A stretch of DNA of 64,000 bases from JAEUMG01 sp963805405 (GCA_963805405.1 CAWDUC010000013.1:1-64000), one strand, 5' to 3'. Numbered from the stretch's first letter, positions 17,022 to 26,604 are shown. The notes: generated from the letters alone by a model not told the origin. Program-made: numbers and translations.

Positions 17022-18466
17022 ATGTCCATCCTGATCCGCGGCGGAACGGTCGTTAATCACGATTACTCGCGGCGCGCCGATGTGCTGATCGAGGACGGCA
17101 AGATCGTCGCGGTGGGCGACAAGCTCTCAGGGACCGAAACCATCGATGCCGGCGGCTGCTATGTCATGCCGGGCGGCATCGATCCGCATACGCACATGGA
17201 ACTCATGTTCATGGGCACCGTATCGGCGGATGATTTCGAATGGGGCACCAAGGCCGCACTTTCCGGCGGCACGACGATGATCGTCGATTTCTGCATTCCC
17301 GCGCCCGGCGAATCGATGCTCAAGGCCTATCAGGCCTGGCGCCACAAGGCGGAGAAAGCGGCCGCCGATTATTCCTTCCACATGGCGGTGACGTCATGGT
17401 CGCCGCAGGTCCATGACGAGATGGAAACCGTGGTCAAGACCTACGGCATCAATACCTTCAAGCATTTCATGGCCTACAAAGGCGCGCTCATGGTCAATGA
17501 CGATGAGCTCTACAATTCCTTCCGCCGCTGCGCGCAATTGGGAGCCTTGCCGCTCGTCCATGCCGAGAATGGCGATGTGGTGGCGCGCATGCAGGCCGAT
17601 CTGCTCGCCCGGGGCGTCACCGGGCCCGAGGGCCATTCATACTCGCGCCCCCCGGAAGTCGAAGGAGAGGCCGCCAATCGCGCCATCATGATCGCCGAGA
17701 TGGCGGGCTCCCCGCTCTATATCGTGCATGTCTCCTGCGAACAGACGCATGATGCGATCCGGCGTGCGAAGCAGGCAGGCCAGCGCGTCTGGGGCGAGCC
17801 GCTTGTCCAGTATCTGGTGCTCGACGACAGCGAGTATCAACACAAGGACTGGGACTATGCGGCAGGCCGCGTGATGTCGCCGCCTTTCCGCAACAAGAAG
17901 CACCAGGATACGTTGTGGGCAGGTTTGCAGTCGGGCACATTGTCGGTCGTCGCCACCGATCACTGCTCCTTCACGATCAAGCAGAAGCGCATCGGGCACA
18001 AGAATTTCACGCAGATTCCGAACGGCACCGGCGGGCTTGAAGACCGCATGCCGGTCTTGTGGAATGCAGGCGTCAATACCGGTCGCCTCACCAAGGAAGA
18101 ATTCGTCGCGGCGACGTCGGCCAATATCGCGCGCATCCTGCATATGTATCCGAAGAAGGGCGCGGTGATGGCGGGGTCGGATGCCGACATCGTCATATGG
18201 GATCCGAAGGCGACCAAGAAGATCACCGCCAAGAAACAGGTGAGCCGCATCGAATACAATGTCTTCGAAGGCTATGAATGTACCGGCGTGCCGAAGACAG
18301 TGATCTCACGCGGCAAGGTCGCCTGGGAGAGGGCGACATGCGCGCCAAGGCCGGCGATGGCGACTTCGTGGCCCGCGAACCCAATGCGCCGGTGCATGTC
18401 GCCAATGCGATCTGGAAGGGAATCACGCAGCCCAAGGGCGTCAAGCGGGTTGAAGTGACGCCGTAG
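17022..18466 (+). CDS. hydA: Dihydropyrimidinase/D-hydantoinase (frameshift near 3' end)
   Basis: Cyclic amidohydrolase that opens dihydrouracil, dihydrothymine or 5-substituted hydantoins. Metal-site motifs: GGIDPHTHMELMFMG, the carbamylated-Lys region NTFKHFMAYKGALM, LVHAENGDV, YIVHVSCEQTH and VVATDHCSFT. Near 18332 the frame shifts: KVAWE should continue to GDMRAKAGDGDFVAREPNAP and VHVANAIWKGITQPKGVKR, which is present one frame away to a TAG at 18466. About 482 residues is normal. It follows the RutR-linked importer and would act on the imported or deaminated pyrimidine; a ureidopropionase-like M20 enzyme lies at 23.8 kb. Confidence 0.9.
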
Positions 18467-18533
18467 CGTTAGTCTACTTGACCTATTTGCGAAATCTCAA
18501 GGGTGAAGGAGAATTCTTGGCAAGGAGAGGGGT

Positions 18534-19784
18534 ATGAGTTCGGCCACAGAGGATAGACGTTTTAAAAATCTCGCACTTGGCAGAACGCTAGACCGTGTAG
18601 AGATTGCCGAATTTTTCGCAAGTACTCGTCGCCACAACGAAATCCATGCCCAAGTAGCCAATGGCATTATTCCGGAAGCAAGTTTGTTCTTGCCGTCTTC
18701 CTCATTGGTGCACTTGGTCAGAGCGGAGATCACAGAAAGTGAGGCGCGAGAGATCATCGAAAGGAAGCAGGACCTCGTCAACAGGCTTGAGGGCTATCTG
18801 CCCGATTTGATAGCGTACTTACACCTGAAGGACGCCGGCAATCTCTACTCACTGTTTTGCATGATTGACGATTGTCATTCAGACTTTCCGCTCGTCGCAA
18901 AGTCTGAACGAGAAGATAAGCAGCGGCGCTCAGCGATCAAGAAACAAGCACGGGCTAAGATGGTATTGGCTGATGCACTAGACGCTCTCGAAGCAGTGCG
19001 TCGAGATTTTGAACATACTTTTGATCAAGCCCATCGAGCTTACACTACCGTGGCACAGAAGCGGCCTTATTCGAACGAGGATTTTCGGGAGCTTGATCAG
19101 CGGTTTGACCAATTGCTGACTGATGTTCGAGTGTGCGTTGATGCGCTAGCCCTCTCTGAGCACAGATCGAAGACGGAGCCGAAATTCCTCTTCCTCACTT
19201 CAAACCGAAAGAAGACCCACATTGTCGAAACCGCTCACTATATCTCTTCGGCATTTTGTGGACCTCCATTGCTCACAACGCCAGGCTCAGATTTTTCGGC
19301 GTTCTGTGATTTGCTATTTGAAGTGATAACCGGTGAGGTCGGCGATGGCCTTTCTGGCGCAATCAATCGATTTGCGAGAAGTCAAGAGCGCAGGAAGGCG
19401 GATGAAGACAACGCATATTTCGGTCCCGACTATGAAGATAAAGTCGAGGCCGACAATTTTTTCAGCACTAATGAGCAGATAGCCGCATGCAGGAATAGAG
19501 TCGTTGAACTAGAGAGTCTTGTTCAGCCGGAGTTGCTGCCGCAACGCACTCGGGAACTCGCCGCCTTTATGATTGAGTGTGAGACTAGGGAGATAAGTAG
19601 GCTTGAGCGAGTTTATGGCCCAAATCTGGTTTGGGCCCATCAGCTTCCGCCAGTTGATCCTACGGTTCAAGCCAGAAGTGACGCCCTGAACTCAGAGCTT
19701 ATCGCGTTTGATGTCAGGATTGGCGAAATTAGGAGGCTCACGCGCACACCGTTGACGCCAATTTCGGCCAAATTGATCGGATGA
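18534..19784 (+). CDS. Hypothetical protein, compositionally distinct
   Basis: A 416-residue protein with no recognised family. It is soluble, mostly helical, rich in Glu, Arg and Lys, with coiled-coil-like stretches (about residues 60-80, 115-170 and 270-350). No signal peptide or membrane segment is seen. The ribosome site AGGAGAGGGGT stands before ATG 18534. Base composition is visibly richer in A/T and codon choice less GC-biased than in neighbouring genes, which suggests acquisition by transfer. A tRNA-like sequence lies 45 bp beyond its stop. No toxin, nuclease or phage motif was found. Confidence 0.7.
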   Translation: MSSATEDRRFKNLALGRTLDRVEIAEFFASTRRHNEIHAQVANGIIPEASLFLPSSSLVHLVRAEITESEAREIIERKQDLVNRLEGYLPDLIAYLHLKDAGNLYSLFCMIDDCHSDFPLVAKSEREDKQRRSAIKKQARAKMVLADALDALEAVRRDFEHTFDQAHRAYTTVAQKRPYSNEDFRELDQRFDQLLTDVRVCVDALALSEHRSKTEPKFLFLTSNRKKTHIVETAHYISSAFCGPPLLTTPGSDFSAFCDLLFEVITGEVGDGLSGAINRFARSQERRKADEDNAYFGPDYEDKVEADNFFSTNEQIAACRNRVVELESLVQPELLPQRTRELAAFMIECETREISRLERVYGPNLVWAHQLPPVDPTVQARSDALNSELIAFDVRIGEIRRLTRTPLTPISAKLIG

Positions 19785-19828
19785 GGTCAACACGCGAATG
19801 ATGTAATTATCTAAGGAACAGCCAGCGC

Positions 19829-19927
19829 CGTAGCGTAGCTCAGTTGGATAGAGTTCCCACTTTCGACACATGTGCAATCTCAGTTCATGTGGGTGGAGGG
19901 CCGCAGGTTCGAGTCCTGCCGCTACGA
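19829..19927 (+). tRNA. tRNA-like sequence with an abnormal anticodon arm (possible pseudo-tRNA)
   Basis: Most of a cloverleaf is present. Acceptor stem CGTAGCG (19829-19835) pairs perfectly with CGCTACG (19920-19926). The D arm is GCTC-AGTTGGATA-GAGT (19838-19854). The T arm is GCAGG-TTCGAGT-CCTGC (19903-19919), and A27 is a discriminator base. The anticodon stem CCCAC/GTGGG (19856-19860 and 19889-19893) encloses 28 nt where 7 are expected, and the variable region is 9 nt. If 21 nt after position 37 were removed, the loop would read TTTCGAT with anticodon TCG (Arg). CCA is not encoded. A decayed tRNA is the simplest reading. Confidence 0.5.
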
Positions 19928-20019
19928 AGCTATGATTGGAACGCAAGTCTATAAAGCCGCTTGATCGGTGTTCCTACCAATGCGTCGGAAGAGGCCTTAC
20001 TCAATCAAGGAGCGGAAGA

Positions 20020-20439
20020 TTGACTTTTCACTGGACAGATATTGTAGTCTTAATCGGCCGGATCATCTTTGCCGGCCTATTTCTCATGGCGCTGGCGTTC
20101 AAGTTCATGGATATGAATGCGACGGCCGCCTATATCGCTGGGGCGGGATTTCCGTTTCCGCTTTTTCTCGCCTGGGTCGCGGCATTCTTCGAACTTGCGC
20201 TTTTCATCTGCCTCCTAACCGGCGCCTTCTTCAGCGAGGCGTCCTTGCTCGCTGGCGTTTATGTGATTTTCCTCGCCTTCGCCTTTCATGGCCCTTCGCA
20301 TTGGGAAGGCAACCAGGCCGAGTTCGGATTCTTCGTCGATCACTTCACATTCCTCGCAGGACTACTGTTTGCCGCCGCGCATGGTCCAGGTCGCTATCTC
20401 GCGCTGAAGTATGGGTTACTGAGACGAGACGCGGCCTAA
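20020..20439 (+). CDS. DoxX family membrane protein
   Basis: A 139-residue protein with four hydrophobic segments: VVLIGRIIFAGLFLMALAFK, the region around PFPLFLAWVAAFFELALFI, ASLLAGVYVIFLAFAF and FTFLAGLLFAAA. The conserved FxGP-like loop HGPSHW and the general layout match DoxX/DoxD-like proteins, whose roles range from quinone oxidoreductase subunits to redox stress. TTG 20020 is chosen because AAGGAG lies 7 bases before it; the frame is open further upstream but without similarity. Confidence 0.75.
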   Translation: MTFHWTDIVVLIGRIIFAGLFLMALAFKFMDMNATAAYIAGAGFPFPLFLAWVAAFFELALFICLLTGAFFSEASLLAGVYVIFLAFAFHGPSHWEGNQAEFGFFVDHFTFLAGLLFAAAHGPGRYLALKYGLLRRDAA

Positions 20440-20480
20440 CAAGGAAGCCTGATCACTTTCTCTCGCAAGGGGAGAAGGGC

Positions 20481-20996
20481 TTAAATGCGGGCTGTCTCCA
20501 GATGGCGATGCTGCAGCCACAGCAATGCAAGGCCGATGATCGGCAGGACAATATCGCTCCAGAAAATAATGCCGGCATTGCCGGGCGCGAAATCATGCGC
20601 GGTGATCATCTGGTAGATATGGCCCCCGGCGGCGCCCAATAGAAAGATCGACGGTCCCAGTATCGCGGCAAGTCGCATGTCGAAACCGCGCCATGGCGCG
20701 ATGAGGCCGATCACGCCGAAACCGAAGCTCGCAAAGCCGACTTCGAGCTGAAACGGCGAGTTGGCCCAGCCGATGTAGGAGGCCGCGAGATCGCCGAAGA
20801 AGACGTGGAATATGCCGTTATAGATATAGGACACGCCCATCGAGAAGAAGATGAACCATTTGAGCACGGCCTCGACGATATCGGGCGCGGTCAGGGGCTT
20901 TGCTGCGCGGGCGAGGCAGATCGCCGATGCGACCAGGCCGATGACGAGGAAGGTCAATGTGAAGTTGCCCATCACGAAGGCGATGATATCGCGCAT
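20481..20996 (-). CDS. DUF6790-like membrane protein
   Basis: A 171-residue integral membrane protein with about five hydrophobic segments. Conserved-looking features are FFSMGVSYIYNGIFHVFFGD, ASYIGWANSPFQLEVGFASF and GAAGGHIYQMITAHDFAPGN. Its start overlaps the stop of the gene at 20996-21622, so the two are probably co-transcribed. Function unknown; the family name is from memory of similar rhizobial proteins. Confidence 0.65.
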   Translation of the reverse strand: MRDIIAFVMGNFTLTFLVIGLVASAICLARAAKPLTAPDIVEAVLKWFIFFSMGVSYIYNGIFHVFFGDLAASYIGWANSPFQLEVGFASFGFGVIGLIAPWRGFDMRLAAILGPSIFLLGAAGGHIYQMITAHDFAPGNAGIIFWSDIVLPIIGLALLWLQHRHLETARI

Positions 20997-21622
20997 CAGC
21001 CGATCACCATGTTGAAGCTAATGGAAATGCGCGCGGCACTGGCGCGGTTGAGCGCCACTTCATGGCGAAGCCAGCTCTCCCACAAGAGCAATGTCCCGGC
21101 TTCTGGCTCGATGCTCACATAGGTCTGCATGGCGCGCGGCGCATTGGCTTTGCGCGGCGGTGCTGCCATCAGCATGGCGTGGCGCGGATCCTCGAAGACA
21201 AGCGCGCCTGAGCCTTCCGGAACCGCGACATAATAGGTGCCGCTGATGACGGAATTGGTGTGAAGGTGCGAAGTATGCGAGCCGCCCTCGGGCAGGATGT
21301 TCACCCAGAGCGAATCGCAAATCGGCTTGCCGCCGCGCAAATCCCAATGCAGCGACCTTGCGAAATCACCAGCGTGGCGGGTGATGACTGCTTCGAGCTT
21401 CGCAAAGACGGCGTGGTGCGCGGCGAGATCGGTCTGCGAGGCATAGGAAGTATAACCGGCATAACCATGTTGCAGGCACCAGCGCTGGCCGTCCTTGTCT
21501 TCGCGGGCAAGGTGCCAAGAAGTCTCCGCGAGATCGCGATTGAGGCGCGCTGAACCGGCCCTGTCCGCCCGATAGACCAGGGTCGGGTAGAGCGTATCGA
21601 TCTGACCTCTAGTCTTCGCCAT
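20996..21622 (-). CDS. TIGR02466 family putative 2OG-Fe(II) oxygenase
   Basis: About 208 residues. The family pattern is seen in the His-rich strand EGGSHTSHLHTNSVISGTYY, then LVFEDPRHAML, and LLLWESWLRHEVALN with a final Arg/Ser strand ARISISFNM. The two His contexts would bind Fe(II) with 2-oxoglutarate near the Arg. The substrate is unknown. ATG 21622 gives the natural N-terminus MAKTRGQIDTLYPTLVY, where LYPTLVY is the family start motif. It is followed directly by the DUF6790-like gene. Confidence 0.8.
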   Translation of the reverse strand: MAKTRGQIDTLYPTLVYRADRAGSARLNRDLAETSWHLAREDKDGQRWCLQHGYAGYTSYASQTDLAAHHAVFAKLEAVITRHAGDFARSLHWDLRGGKPICDSLWVNILPEGGSHTSHLHTNSVISGTYYVAVPEGSGALVFEDPRHAMLMAAPPRKANAPRAMQTYVSIEPEAGTLLLWESWLRHEVALNRASAARISISFNMVIG

Positions 21623-21735
21623 AATACCGCCCGCCAAGCCCGATCACGACCCTCGGATTCCTGCAATGACAAGAGCACCTCTTGGTGGCATCTTGCCGGC
21701 TCGCAAGCGGTGGAATCAGTGAACGGACGGGAAGA

Positions 21736-22533
21736 ATGGCGGCGAAACAGAGCTTGATCAAGGGCGCGCTGGTGGTGGTCGCGCTCGTATTGGCTTCGGC
21801 CCATGCGTGGGCAGCGGGCTGCGGCACGAGTGGCGCTGGCTTTGAATCGTGGAAAAAAGCCTTTGCCGCGGAGGCCAAGGCCAATGGTATCAAGGCGCAG
21901 GGCATCTCCGCCCTGATGGGCACGAAATACGCAACCGCGACGATCAAGGCGGATCGCAGCCAGAAGAGCTTCAAGCTTTCGCTGGAAGCCTTCATGCAGA
22001 AGCGCGGCGCGGCGGGGATCATCGCGCGCGGCAGGCAGCTCAAGCAATCGAACGCCGCACTTTTCGCTTCGATCGAGAAGCGCTACGGCGTCCCACCCGG
22101 CCCGTTGCTGGCGATCTGGGGCATGGAAACCGGCTTTGGCGGCTTCATGGGCAATCAGAATACGATTTCGGCCGTGACGACGCTTGCCTATGACTGCCGG
22201 CGGCCGGAATTCTTCACAGAGCAACTCTATGCCGCGCTGAAGCTCATTGATCGCGGATGGCTTTCGCCTTCGGCGCGCGGTGCCATGCATGGCGAGGTCG
22301 GCCAGACGCAGTTCCTGCCGAAGAACATCATTCTTTACGGAACCGGCGGCAACCTCAACAACAAGTCGATCGCTCTGGCGTCGACGGCGAATTTTCTGAA
22401 AGGCCATGGCTGGCAGCGCGGTGCCGGCTATCAGCCGGGCCAGGCTAATTTCGGCGCGATCCAGGGATGGAATGCGGCGACCGTTTACCAGAAAGCGATT
22501 GCCATTATCGGCAAGCGGATCGACGGCGAATGA
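21736..22533 (+). CDS. Lytic murein transglycosylase, MltB/SLT_2 type
   Basis: Periplasmic enzyme that cleaves peptidoglycan glycan strands. Signal peptide (LIKGALVVVALVLASAHAWA), then the SLT_2 fold with catalytic Glu in AIWGMETGFGGFMGN, TISAVTTLAYDCRRPEFF and GEVGQTQFLPKNIILYG. It is shorter than full MltB and lacks a C-terminal peptidoglycan-binding domain, as in many alphaproteobacterial forms. A small membrane protein gene follows after 16 bp. Confidence 0.9.
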   Translation: MAAKQSLIKGALVVVALVLASAHAWAAGCGTSGAGFESWKKAFAAEAKANGIKAQGISALMGTKYATATIKADRSQKSFKLSLEAFMQKRGAAGIIARGRQLKQSNAALFASIEKRYGVPPGPLLAIWGMETGFGGFMGNQNTISAVTTLAYDCRRPEFFTEQLYAALKLIDRGWLSPSARGAMHGEVGQTQFLPKNIILYGTGGNLNNKSIALASTANFLKGHGWQRGAGYQPGQANFGAIQGWNAATVYQKAIAIIGKRIDGE

Positions 22534-22549
22534 ACAGGGGAGTTGGCAC

Positions 22550-22741
22550 TTGGCGCTGATCGACCAGAAGCACCCGTTCTTTCAACCCCTGTGGCGGCGG
22601 ATCGCCATCGTCGCCGCGGTGGCGGTGTGGCTCGGATTTGAGGTTCTCTATACCAAAGACAGTCTTTGGATATCGGTCGCGACCGTCATGCTGGTCTATG
22701 GGATCTGGAGCTTTTTCCTCAGCTGGCCGAAGTCGCCTTAG
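22550..22741 (+). CDS. Small conserved membrane protein
   Basis: A 63-residue protein with two hydrophobic stretches (AIVAAVAVWLGFEVLY and WISVATVMLVYGIWSFFLSW). It begins at TTG 22550 with AGGGGAG eleven bases upstream. N-terminal sequence ALIDQKHPFFQPLWRRIA resembles small rhizobial proteins of the DUF3329 type. It follows the lytic transglycosylase on the same strand. Function unknown. Confidence 0.6.
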   Translation: MALIDQKHPFFQPLWRRIAIVAAVAVWLGFEVLYTKDSLWISVATVMLVYGIWSFFLSWPKSP

Positions 22742-22760
22742 GCGGCGTTATGCATCACGA

Positions 22761-23693
22761 TTAGGGCTGCGTTGCACCGGATTGGGTATTGTCGACGCAG
22801 TTCCGCGCCGGCGGGTTAACCTTGCATAGGCTTAGGGGCATCAGGTCTACGGCTGTCACAAAATCGGTGACAAGCCGGGTGTTCTTAGCTTCGTCGTTCG
22901 ACAGAAGATGAATTTCGCTGGGCGATGCCATTCCGAAGAGTTCCAGAATTTGTTTTCGATTGACTCCCATCTTGTCTAGATAGTTTGCGATTTTCCGGTT
23001 GTCTGCCTTGCCCAATTTGGTGGTCGTGTAACTCTTGTAGGGTTTTCGGCTGACGACTTTGCGGCTGATCACCTTCTTCTTGCCGTTCACGATCTTGTAG
23101 TTCTCGCGATAATAAATCTTCTCTTGCGACACTCTCTGGCTGATCTGATGTACACCTAAATAGCCGCCCGTCGGGAGCACGCGCTTTTCCCCGGAGGCCA
23201 GGATGAAAGAACAAGCCGACATGCAGTAGGCGTTCCAGCCCATGGCGAGGCCTCGATAAATGCCCTTGGCTTCCTTCTTCAACTTGCAGTCTTTGGCGGC
23301 AGGCGCGCATTCCGCGAAATAGGTCCAACCGATCACTACCTCGGCGTGCCGAGCGCGTAACCTTTCCCCGATGGCGAGTGCGGCTTGGACATCGCCACCG
23401 GGCGAGGAGATAATCACCGGCAGCATCTGCTTGCCCGCCTTGGCCAGAACCTTCCGAAACAAGGCTGGCGTCTTTTCGATGATCTGGCCTTCGGCCGATA
23501 TCCATTGCGGACAGAGCGGTTCGCAATTCGGGAGATTGCTTCGCACTATAACAACTCTCATCGCCGGCGCCTGTGGCGGCGCAGCTTGCTTCTTCTTGGT
23601 CTTGCTTGCTCCTTGCGCTGCATCAAAGGTGAGGAGCACGACGGCCGCGATGAGAGCCAGTCGACCTGCAATTTTTGTCAGAAGTGACGCCAT
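22761..23693 (-). CDS. Exported ClpP/crotonase-fold serine protease-like protein
   Basis: About 310 residues with a signal peptide (IAGRLALIAAVVLLTFDAAQ). ClpP-like motifs are seen: oxyanion strand VIISSPGGDVQAALAIGERL, likely nucleophile in NAYCMSACSFILASG, and His in LGVHQIS. A Lys-rich insert of about 40 residues, including VNGKKKVISRKVVSRK, follows the His and is unusual. Extra Cys pairs (NCEPLC, CAPAAKDC) suggest disulphides in the periplasm. Related alphaproteobacterial proteins are uncharacterised. ATG 23693 is chosen over 23729 because it starts the signal peptide cleanly. Confidence 0.75.
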   Translation of the reverse strand: MASLLTKIAGRLALIAAVVLLTFDAAQGASKTKKKQAAPPQAPAMRVVIVRSNLPNCEPLCPQWISAEGQIIEKTPALFRKVLAKAGKQMLPVIISSPGGDVQAALAIGERLRARHAEVVIGWTYFAECAPAAKDCKLKKEAKGIYRGLAMGWNAYCMSACSFILASGEKRVLPTGGYLGVHQISQRVSQEKIYYRENYKIVNGKKKVISRKVVSRKPYKSYTTTKLGKADNRKIANYLDKMGVNRKQILELFGMASPSEIHLLSNDEAKNTRLVTDFVTAVDLMPLSLCKVNPPARNCVDNTQSGATQP

Positions 23694-23807
23694 TACACCC
23701 GTCCTGTGTTTCCTTAACGGCAGCTCCAACTTACATCACGCCTGGAAGACCTGTGCAAGATGGCCGATTTCGCATAGGGAAGGGCGAATGTCGAAAAGAG
23801 CCATGTC

Positions 23808-25052
23808 ATGACATCCAAATCGAACATCACCATCAATCCGCAGCGTCTGTGGGACGCAATCATGGAGACCGCCAAGTATGGCGCAACGCCCAAAGGCGGC
23901 ATCAAGCGCCTGACGCTGTCCGACGACGACAAGAAGGTCCGCGACTGGTTCAAGGCGCAATGCGAGGCACTCGGCTGCAGGGTAAGCGTCGATGCGGTCG
24001 GGAACATGTTTGCGATCAGGCCGGGCAAGAACAATGCGCTTCTGCCGATCGCCATGGGCTCGCATCTCGACACCCAGCCGACCGGCGGCAAGTTCGACGG
24101 CGTGCTCGGTGTCCTGGGAGCGCTCGAAGCGATGCGCTCGATCGTCGATCTCGGCTATGAGACCAATGCGCCGGTGATGATCGTCAACTGGACGAATGAG
24201 GAAGGCTCGCGCTTTGCACCGGCCATGCTGTGCTCCGGCGTCTATGCCGGTGTCTTTACGCCTGATTATGCCTATGAGCGCAGCGATCGCGACGGCGTCA
24301 CATTGGGCGATGAACTGGCGCGCATCGGCTATCGCGGCAATGATCCGGTCGGCAAGCAGAAGTTCCAGGCGATGTTCGAACTCCATATCGAGCAGGGGCC
24401 GATCCTCGAAGCCGAGAACAAGATGATCGGCGTCGTCACCGGCGTTCAGGGCATGCGCTGGTATGAAGTGACTGTACGCGGACAGGAAGCGCATACCGGC
24501 GCCACCCCGATGAAATTGCGCAAAAATGCGTTGCTCGGCGCGGCGCGCATGATCGAGGCCATCCATCAGGTCGGCATGGCGCATCTGCCGGGCGTGGCAT
24601 CAGTCGGCCTTCTTGAAAATCGGCCGAACAGCCGCAATGTCGTTCCGGGCGAAGTCTTCTTCACGGTCGATCTTCGTCATCCCGACGAGAGCGTGCTCGA
24701 CGTGATGGAGAAAGAGTATCAGGCTTCGCTGCCAAAGATCGCCGAAGAGCTCAAGCTTGAGCTGGAAGAAAAACGCATCTGGAAGTCACCGGCCGTGAAG
24801 TTCAATCCCGAACTCATCGCCTGCGTGCGGCATGGCGCCGACCAGGCCGGATTCTCGACGCGCGACATGGCGTCGGGCGCTGGGCATGATGCGGCCTATA
24901 TCGCCCGCGTTGCACCGACGACGATGATCTTCGTGCCTTGCCTTGGCGGCCTCTCTCACAACGAAGCCGAATCGACTTCATTCGATGAATGTGCAGCCGG
25001 CTCGCAGGTGCTGCTCAACGCGGTGCTCGACTATGATCGCCGCCTGGCATGA
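23808..25052 (+). CDS. M20 family amidohydrolase: beta-ureidopropionase/N-carbamoyl-amino-acid hydrolase type
   Basis: A Zn-dependent hydrolase of the allantoate amidohydrolase/ureidopropionase group. Metal and substrate motifs: AMGSHLDTQPTGGKFDGVLG, VNWTNEEGSRFAPAM, FELHIEQGPILE, QEAHTGATPM and the final GLSHNEAES. Its 414 residues match the family. In pyrimidine breakdown this enzyme would cleave N-carbamoyl-beta-alanine made by dihydropyrimidinase. It starts a tight rightward block: its stop overlaps the next start by 4 bases (ATGA). Allantoate or N-carbamoyl amino acids are other possible substrates. Confidence 0.88.
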   Translation: MTSKSNITINPQRLWDAIMETAKYGATPKGGIKRLTLSDDDKKVRDWFKAQCEALGCRVSVDAVGNMFAIRPGKNNALLPIAMGSHLDTQPTGGKFDGVLGVLGALEAMRSIVDLGYETNAPVMIVNWTNEEGSRFAPAMLCSGVYAGVFTPDYAYERSDRDGVTLGDELARIGYRGNDPVGKQKFQAMFELHIEQGPILEAENKMIGVVTGVQGMRWYEVTVRGQEAHTGATPMKLRKNALLGAARMIEAIHQVGMAHLPGVASVGLLENRPNSRNVVPGEVFFTVDLRHPDESVLDVMEKEYQASLPKIAEELKLELEEKRIWKSPAVKFNPELIACVRHGADQAGFSTRDMASGAGHDAAYIARVAPTTMIFVPCLGGLSHNEAESTSFDECAAGSQVLLNAVLDYDRRLA

Positions 25053-26573
25053 CGCCATCGCCTGAACGCGTCCGCGCCATTGCGCTGACGCTGACCGGCT
25101 GGCCCTCCGTCACGGGCACGGCCGACGAGGCAGCCTTTTCCGGAAAACTCGCGCATTATCTCGAAGAGATCGGTGGCCTCGCGGTGTGGACAAAGCCGAT
25201 CCCGGATGATCCGCTGGGGCGCGCCAATGTCTTTGCCTTGAAGCGCGGCACGGGACGCAAGACCGTCCTTCTCGCGGGACATTTCGACACGGTGCCGGCC
25301 GAAGATTATGGTGCTCTTAAGCCTCTCGCCTTCGACCCGGAGCGCCTGCTCGACAAAACGATATCGCGCCTGCGCGCGACCGGCGAACATGCGCTGGCGC
25401 TCAGCGATCTCGAATCGGGCGATTATCTCCCGGGTCGCGGCCTTCTCGACATGAAGGCCGGGCTTGCGGCGGGAATCGCGGTGCTCGAAGCGCATGAAGG
25501 CGAGGGCAATCTATTGCTGGTCGCGACGCCCGATGAAGAGGATCGCTCCGCCGGCATGCGCGCTGCGGCAGCGCAGATCGCGGCGTTGGCGAAAGAGCAG
25601 GGGCTCGACATCACGCTTGCCGTCAATCTCGATTCGATCGCCGATGACGGCGATGGCAGTTTCGGGCGATCCATCGCCTTCGGTTCGATCGGCAAATTGC
25701 TGCTGACCGCCTTTGTCGTCGGACGCGAGGCGCATGCCTGTTACCCGTTCCAGGGCATCAATGCGAATTACCTGGCAGCGGCACTTCTCACCGCCTTTGA
25801 ATGTGCGCCGGAGCTTGCAGAATTGACTGGCAACGAAATCGCGGCGCCTCCGACCGCGCTGAAGGCTCAGGACCTCAAATCCGGCTACAATGTCACGACG
25901 CCGGCGCAAGCCTGGCTTTACTGGAATACATTGCAGCACAGGCGTTCGGCGGACGAGGTTTTGGAGATCGCTTTGTGGATTGCGCGCGATGCGATGCATA
26001 CCGCCATCGGCCAGCTCGGTTACCGCGCGCAAAGCCTCAAACAAAGCGCCCTCATCGGCGAAATTCCGGTCCTCACCTATGCAGAGCTTGCGGCGGGGAT
26101 TGATATGGCTGCCCTTCGGCGCAGACCTCGCGCACACCGATCTCGACCTGCCGAATCGTTCCTTGGGGCTGACGCAGGAAGCCTGGCGGCTTTCAGGGCG
26201 TACAGGTCCGGCCATTGTTCTCGGTTTCGGATCCATACCCTATCAGGCCGTGACGTTCGGCGATGAGGCGTTGCGCCGGCGCCTTATCGCTAAGACGGCG
26301 GGCGATGTTAACCCTATCGATTATTTTCCCGGCATTTCGGATATGAGCTTTCTCGGGCGCGGCAGCGGAGGCCTCGAGAGTGTCGCCGCGAATACACCGA
26401 TCTGGCAGACCAGCTTCACGCTCGATCCATCGCCCGGCTACCCAATCGTCAATATCGGGCCGTGGGGCCGCGACTATCATCATTGGCTTGAACGGCTCAA
26501 TACGCCCTATGCCTTCAAGGTTCTGCCGGGCCTGGTACGGCGGGTGGCGACGGCCGGAGTTGAGGCCGATTGA
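25049..26573 (+). CDS. M20 peptidase, RocB-like (one frameshift)
   Basis: A second M20 hydrolase, of the larger RocB-like type (about 508 residues). Seen: WPSVTGTADEAAF at the N-terminus, LLAGHFDTVPAEDYG, GRGLLDMKAGLAAGIAVLE, TPDEEDRSAG and, at the C-terminus, VVGFGS-like IVLGFGSIPYQ, YFPGISDMSFLG and IVNIGPWGRDYHHWLERLNT. Near 26118 the frame shifts: AAGIDM should read AAGIDWLPFGADLAHTDLDL, which follows if one A is removed from GATATGG. RocB was linked to arginine use in Bacillus, but its reaction is not established; here it is embedded in a heterocycle-type cluster. Confidence 0.8.
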
Positions 26574-26604
26574 CGGCTCCCAAGCGCTTGCCGCAAATAG
26601 CGCC

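Noticed and set aside
19861..19888. Self-splicing intron in the tRNA-like gene
   Set aside because: Bacterial group I introns in tRNAs are far longer; 21-28 bases cannot form a catalytic core.
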